A stretch of 64,000 nt of DNA from contig CM067356.1 of assembly GCA_034190875.2 (NCBI GenBank), positions 60,520,208 to 60,584,207 of the forward strand, in the 5' to 3' direction. Positions 54,927-64,000 of the stretch are shown here, one piece after another. This stretch comes from Urechis unicinctus (taxonomy: Eukaryota > Annelida > Polychaeta > Xenopneusta > Urechidae). Position 1 is the stretch's first letter; every line of letters starts with the position of its first letter. A program made the translations under genes and the position numbers. The notes beneath the pieces are model-generated. The model was given only the letters and a program-made list of their open reading frames with translations. It was not told where the DNA came from and made no database searches.

Positions 54927-55067
54927 CTATATATATATACATAGGATATATAATAGATATATATATATATATATATCTCTATATATATAGATATATATAT
55001 ATCTATATATATATATATATATATATATCTATATATATATATATCTATATATATCTCTATATATATA

Positions 55068-55130
<63 letters not shown>
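54780..55130. repeat. (AT)n microsatellite with inverted sub-repeats
   Basis: About 350 bp of (AT)n interrupted by TAGA in the first half and TCTA in the second. For example TATAGAGATATATA near 54855 is the reverse complement of TATATATCTCTATA near 55050, so the whole tract could fold as one hairpin. It abuts the outer end of the right arm. Confidence 0.93.
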
Positions 55131-55132
<2 letters not shown>

Positions 55133-55725
55133 GTATACACAACCGTCTTTCTTCTAACCTCAGGTGGTTGTGTGGGTGTTATAATGAATTATACGTTATT
55201 TCATTCTCTTTTTGTCGATTAATGACTCGTTGTTGATCGTCGCAGAGCATCTTTATTTAGAACAAGTCACATTATTAACTAGGTGTGGCCCTTGCCGGAT
55301 AATTGGCAGCAATACAAACGCATATATCATTTATGACATGACGTTAACCGTTTAAAACGTGCGAGTTACCGGTGTATTATCAGGTATCCTGTATATACAA
55401 TGAAACATGGGTTGACAAATTATGCCTTCAGCGGTAACGCAGTTGGGGGGGGGGAGAATCTACCATGCAGGATATTGCGATTCCCTCGAAAGTCAATCAG
55501 AGGTTTGTTGGTTGGCGGAGAAGTCCTCGGCTGCGCCATAAGAAGCAGCTTCCAGGCAGCGCGAGCCACATTCCTGTCACCGCAGCCAGTGTGAGTACCA
55601 ATTCATACAGCGGGTTACACTGTTAATAAGCCTGCTGCAATACACTGAAGTATCAGTATCTCTGGATTGACAGAAATGTGAATTTCGTTATGAAAGCATT
55701 TCAGATGAACAGGTAAAAGTTGGAT
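55131..55725. other. 5' flank of the receptor gene with a possible untranslated exon
   Basis: Part of this stretch (about 55430-55590) is less AT-rich, has a run of ten G at about 55445, and ends at a strong donor-like CCAGT/GTGAGT near 55588. A plausible acceptor TTTCAG lies at 55699-55704, 22 bases before the receptor ATG. I infer a 5' untranslated exon; the 64-codon frame at 55400-55594 shows no domain. Confidence 0.35.
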
Positions 55726-56842
55726 ATGCAACATCGGAAAATACCTAAACTGTCGTGTGACTACGCTGGATTGAATAACGAAACAATTGCCGTCCACAGA
55801 GTTACCAATTACAGCATATCAGCTCCGCTAAATAAGACTGGATATGACCAGGCAGTGTATACTGGAGTTATCAATGAAATATTAATTCCTTCGGTATTCA
55901 TCTGTGGCATCATAGGAAATGCCATCAATCTTTATGTGCTAAGTCAGAGGCACGTCAAGCGGAAAATGGAGCAAATGGAGCGATCCGCTACACTAGGCCT
56001 GGTGAGTCTGGCACTCTCCGATCTCTTGTTCTGTATTGTGGGTTTCCCCATGATATTTCACAGCACATATGGACCAGGCAATGGCAGCAAGGCCCTTGAT
56101 GCATTCCGGTTTCATTATGAGATATACATGCGGCCACTTCTCAATATATTCCTCTTCTCCAGCACCTGGCTCATCACAGTGATATCCAGTGAGAGGTTTG
56201 TAGGCGTATGCTTTCCATACCGCGCTTGCACCATGATCAAAGTGCGACGGACAATCATGACTCACTTGCTGGTTTTCGTTGTATCAATCATCATTAATTT
56301 GCCGTTGTTTTTCGAATTCCGCATAGTGCAAGAAACGTGCTACTCTACCTGTTTCTGTTACATGATGCAACCATCATGGTTCGCTTTCCAGCCTGCACTA
56401 GGTAATATTCATCGCATCATATGGCTCACTGTAGGCACATTCATTCCCCTATTAATCTTATTATTCTGTAATGCCAGCATCTTGAAAACTATCTACCAGC
56501 TTCGTCATTCGTCCGGTCCCTCGAACCTCCTCAAACCAGCACCTCGCGATGACTAGGCTCACTTGGATCCTTCTGGCTATTGTGGTCCTCTTTATCGCTC
56601 TGGTTTGTCCTTCGATGATTCTCGAAATGGTCCAACAAAATGGTTTATACGACAACATAGCACATCTCACTCTCGCAGTTGCTATAACAAACCTAATGCA
56701 AGCTGTCAAATTTTCATCCAACTTTTTACTTATTGCGGTCTTCATGCTAGGTTTAGAAAAATACTTGCCTGTAAGATTCCGACAAGGTTTAGAAATGGCC
56801 GAAAGGATTGCGAGTTGGGAGTTAATATGCAAAATTTGTTAG
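55726..56842 (+). pseudogene. Rhodopsin-class GPCR, neuropeptide-receptor-like, frame broken before TM6
   Basis: A plasma-membrane seven-helix receptor. I place the start at ATG 55726 (MQHRKIPK). N-glycosylation sites are N18, N28 and N36, with another at N119. TM1 has GN (N65), TM2 has LALSD (D99), TM3 ends in E156-R157-F158 in place of DRY, TM4 is IMTHLLVFVVSIIIN, and TM5 is FIPLLILLF. The first frame stops at 56554-56556 in intracellular loop 3. TM6 (WILLAIVVLFIALVCPSM) and TM7 (VKFSSNFLLIAVF, the NPxxY position) follow in the next frame, to a stop at 56840. The NSSxNF-like TM7 is typical of FMRFamide-type peptide receptors; ligand unknown. I see no cysteine at the usual top of TM3, though extracellular loop 2 has three. 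The shift could be a real mutation or a sequencing error; no credible intron spans it. Confidence 0.8.
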
Positions 56843-56913
56843 CGGAGCGAAACCGTCAACAGCTGCTTGACAGAGACAACAATGTTGTTGCTGAACCAAT
56901 GATTATTGTGTGA
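56797..56913 (+). other. Possible alternative C-terminal tail of the receptor
   Basis: In the original (first) frame, downstream of TM7, the reading NMQNLLAERNRQQLLDRDN to a stop at 56911-56913 looks more like a receptor tail than the frame that TM7 uses. This raises the possibility of a second, compensating frame change near 56800-56825. A polyadenylation signal AATAAA lies at 57138-57143. Confidence 0.4.
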
Positions 56914-60782
<3,869 letters not shown>

Positions 60783-61590
60783 ATATATCCAACCTACAAG
60801 CGTTTCTAATATTCAACGATGATTTTACCTATAAGGCATCAATACATAGTAAGTACCTAAAACCATATATTTTAAATAGATATTAGTGTAGTGTGGTAGT
60901 TTAAAAGTTTAAAGAAGTTTGAATATTGTGGACTATTCTTACCAGCGGAGATTCGCATCATATTCTTGAAAAGTAATTTTGGTTTCGGAGACAACGTAGA
61001 TAAACAGCGTATTGCAATCCGGTGATAACCTCTATTAGGGCTTCCAATTCATTTACGAAAATGGAACCATGGCTTTGTCTTTTTTAATCAGATAAATGAG
61101 GGACACTTTGCAGGGATGGAGATAGATTCAAACATTGCAATCTGCTGGAGGTGTAAATAATGCCGCTTGATATTAAGACGGACGGGAACAGTGACAAATT
61201 TCTTGTGCAGGCTCCATTTTGTTACACTTTCGCAACTTTCATAATCTCGTCTGAACAACGTTTAAAAACATGAAATGTGAACTAAATTCTAAAAATATTG
61301 CCTCTGTCTACTTAAGTGTTGCTTTGTCATCAATTATTCCAATAAACCTTAATGAACATCTAATGATTCACACAAAAGACCTTCTTCTGCAGCAAGAAAA
61401 TACGCTACTCAACTAAGGGAAGTGTGGCAACCGCTGTAAGTGTGGCTTGCAACATGCTCTCAGGGGAATACATATGTGACAGCATATCGCTTAATAACAA
61501 TGACTTCGCCGTGCGACCTGCTACATATTATTCTTGTTTGCAGATTACGTAGCTTGTATAGGTGCTGATGCAATTCACCACTTGATTTTA
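60783..61590. other. Intergenic DNA, no gene seen
   Basis: AT-rich sequence with no recognisable frame. The C-terminal part of the minus-strand frame that begins at 61837 runs to 61460 but loses resemblance to any domain. Confidence 0.5.
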
Positions 61591-61599
61591 CTGGATATG

Positions 61600-61840
61600 T
61601 TACATTTCGGTTTATGTGTGTCGTACAATGTGTCTTTGAAACATTGACACTTAAATTCAGAAAAACAGGCCTATGGTCAGACAAGTTGTCTCCATCATCA
61701 GTACATGTACAACTCGAGACTAACGGCAACATATTTTTCGAAATAATGAAATGATCCAAAACAGATCTTGCATTAGATATTTTTCTCTCGTTGGAGAAAT
61801 CAATGAAACTTGACCCAATCGACTCACAAGGTCTCAAACC
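61600..61840 (-). pseudogene. LINE apurinic-like endonuclease fragment
   Basis: A minus-strand frame from 61837 reads RPCESIG, then SVLDHFIISKN, then DGDNLSDHRPVFLNLSV. The SDHRP motif preceded by a DHF-I segment is the C-terminal catalytic signature of the APE-type endonuclease that opens the ORF2 protein of Jockey/CR1-like LINEs. Upstream in the same sense there is a stop just before the QGLRPC-like segment, and the N-terminal catalytic Asn/Glu motifs are not found. Downstream the linker and reverse transcriptase are absent. It is unrelated in position and orientation to the RT fragment at 700-891. Confidence 0.78.
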
Positions 61841-62282
61841 TTGCTGCTAACAGAATGCATTCATGGGTTTAGGTCCAGGACAAATAAATCGACATAAGTG
61901 TTGGCGTTAATTTGCGAATGAATACATATAAACATACATCAAAGTGATGTTTTGACAACTTCATCACTTCAGGGTGACAAAAGAAATATGTGCTTTCTGC
62001 AATACGAGCATCATGCAGTTAATAAGCGGAATTGTGTTGCACATTTCAGTTGTCATATTATCTTGCTATGACTAAATGTACACACTTCATTTTTTTTTTG
62101 TGTTTGAATATGGGATAGTGGATGGAGGGAAATAACGTGCCACAATTGCGCAAGGCTGCGGCGTAAGGGAGGTCATGTATCTTACGCCCGTCCTTTGGTT
62201 ATCAAATCTTTTCTTAATGGCTAATAATATGGTTGGTATGATGAATTTCCTTCTGGAAAGTGCTATCTGCAAGAACAGTATG
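61841..62282. other. Intergenic DNA, no gene seen
   Basis: No recognisable gene. A T9 run lies at about 62091-62099. Confidence 0.5.
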
Positions 62283-62752
<470 letters not shown>

Positions 62753-64000
62753 ATGTATATATTTGCAAAAACTGCATAAAGTCATATTTGTTTATATTGG
62801 GTCATCAAATACCTTCTGCGTCCCTTGATGCTGAAACCGGGATTATTCTGTCAGTAAAATGACGCAAGCCATGGTCTACCTGCCAACGTGTGTTGCGACA
62901 AAAACCGACTCGAAATTGCTGTTTTACTGTTCTTTTCGTTCATCACTTTCAATGATAGTGACATGTGAGGCTTATGTTATGCTACTTAAATGAGTATGAC
63001 TGCAATATTACGAATCCTTGAGACGCATTTGAAAACACTTTGAATGTCATATTCCATTGCAGGTTTGATTTTTTTCACCAAGCATATTATTCATGCATAG
63101 ACGTTCCTGGTCATTAAATGATGAATTATCGCTTAATCAATGCCTACTATAAAATAATAGACGGTCTCCACATGGTTCATACGTTGTCCATTGCGGTGTA
63201 TTATCCAGTAGCATGGATCCATTTATATCATCATTGTCCCGTTGTTTTCATTGTCATGTTCTTGATTGGTCTGTTTGGTACCGTAACACAGCAATGAACA
63301 GGTAACTTCCGCTATTTTTCACCTGCGGTTCTGGCAAAGCGGCTTATGAATATCCAAAAACCGACACGAATCATCATTCTTAATTTTTTTCATTTTTTTA
63401 CAATTTTCTGAATCGATTATAAAGATTGATGTGTCAGTTATTTTTCTTCATTGTTACATATTTTGTCGTCTGGTGGTATTAAGAATCTAGAAAGTAACTG
63501 TTATTAATTTCTGAAATAACAAGCACAAAATGCTAAGCTTGAATTGATTCAATCAGTCCCACTTTGGTCAAATCAAAGCAATGTTGCTTTAATCACCAGG
63601 AACTACATCGCCATAAAGGACTGTTGGTTTGTTGCTGTACAGATAATGTTTGGCATGTTTCACATGATTACATAGCATTATGATAATCACATTTTACTCC
63701 CAAACATATTGACGGACGTAAAGACCAAGGTAAAATAAATGCTCATGGGGTTGTAGACGATGTAGGGGCCAGTCAATCTTGCAAGCATAGATAATTGGTG
63801 ATTTTCAATAACTAACTTCTATTCCATAATTTATTCAAAACAACACAGCCGCTAGTTATCACCTCCCTAACACACACAGACGCACACACTCACCGACACA
63901 CACAAACAGACACAAGATAAAGGTGTGCTATCAAAATAAGTTTCATCGAAGAAACATTTATGTAGTGTGCGAGGCATTCTGTACCGAATATCCTTGCCTA
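62753..64000. other. Intergenic DNA, no gene seen
   Basis: No frame with a domain. A short imperfect CA-rich stretch (CACACACAGACGCACACAC) lies at about 63870-63912. Confidence 0.5.

Noticed and set aside
55720-55725. TTG at 55720 as receptor start
   Set aside because: An ATG lies two codons downstream at 55726 and is the natural eukaryotic start.
55993-56265. Minus-strand 90-codon frame over the receptor
   Set aside because: Antisense shadow of the GPCR coding region.

Overview
This is AT-rich eukaryotic genomic DNA, most likely from an invertebrate animal. A mollusc or other lophotrochozoan fits best, but that is a guess from repeat style and from the neuropeptide-type receptor. Genes have GT-AG introns, there are no operons, and much of the window is long (AT)n microsatellite, degenerate duplicated non-coding DNA and mobile elements. 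Most open frames are artefacts of (AT)n tracts or of a 17-bp minisatellite.

Layout. 1-22 kb: intergenic DNA with one LINE reverse-transcriptase fragment (about 700-891), otherwise built from diverged duplicated blocks. 22-26.6 kb: nothing recognisable. 26.6-27.1 kb: (AT)n. 27.13-34.78 kb and 42.43-54.78 kb: two inverted, diverged copies of the same roughly 7.7-8 kb non-coding repeat, each with a 17-bp minisatellite and a 36-bp tandem repeat. They form an imperfect 27.6-kb inverted repeat. In its 7.7-kb centre sits a separate 2611-bp terminal-inverted-repeat element (39692-42302) flanked by GTTAT on both sides and holding splice-linked exons on the minus strand. 55.7-56.9 kb: a rhodopsin-class G-protein-coupled receptor with its coding frame broken between TM5 and TM6. 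57-64 kb: intergenic DNA with a LINE endonuclease fragment and (AT)n tracts.

The most interesting object is a 4318-bp DNA transposon (48725-53042) nested in the right arm. It has 15-bp perfect terminal inverted repeats and TTAA-type target-site copies (TTGA/TTAA), and the left arm supplies an independent empty site. Its minus strand carries a seven-exon, decayed THAP plus DDE-type transposase resembling the Kolobok superfamily. Its plus strand carries a three-exon gene for a protein resembling the C-terminal zinc-binding ballast domain of the P2X7 receptor, with no channel part. The two genes converge and overlap by 11 bp at their stop codons. A ballast-domain gene as resident cargo of a TTAA transposon suggests a route by which this domain could have spread through animal genomes and been captured by a P2X gene.
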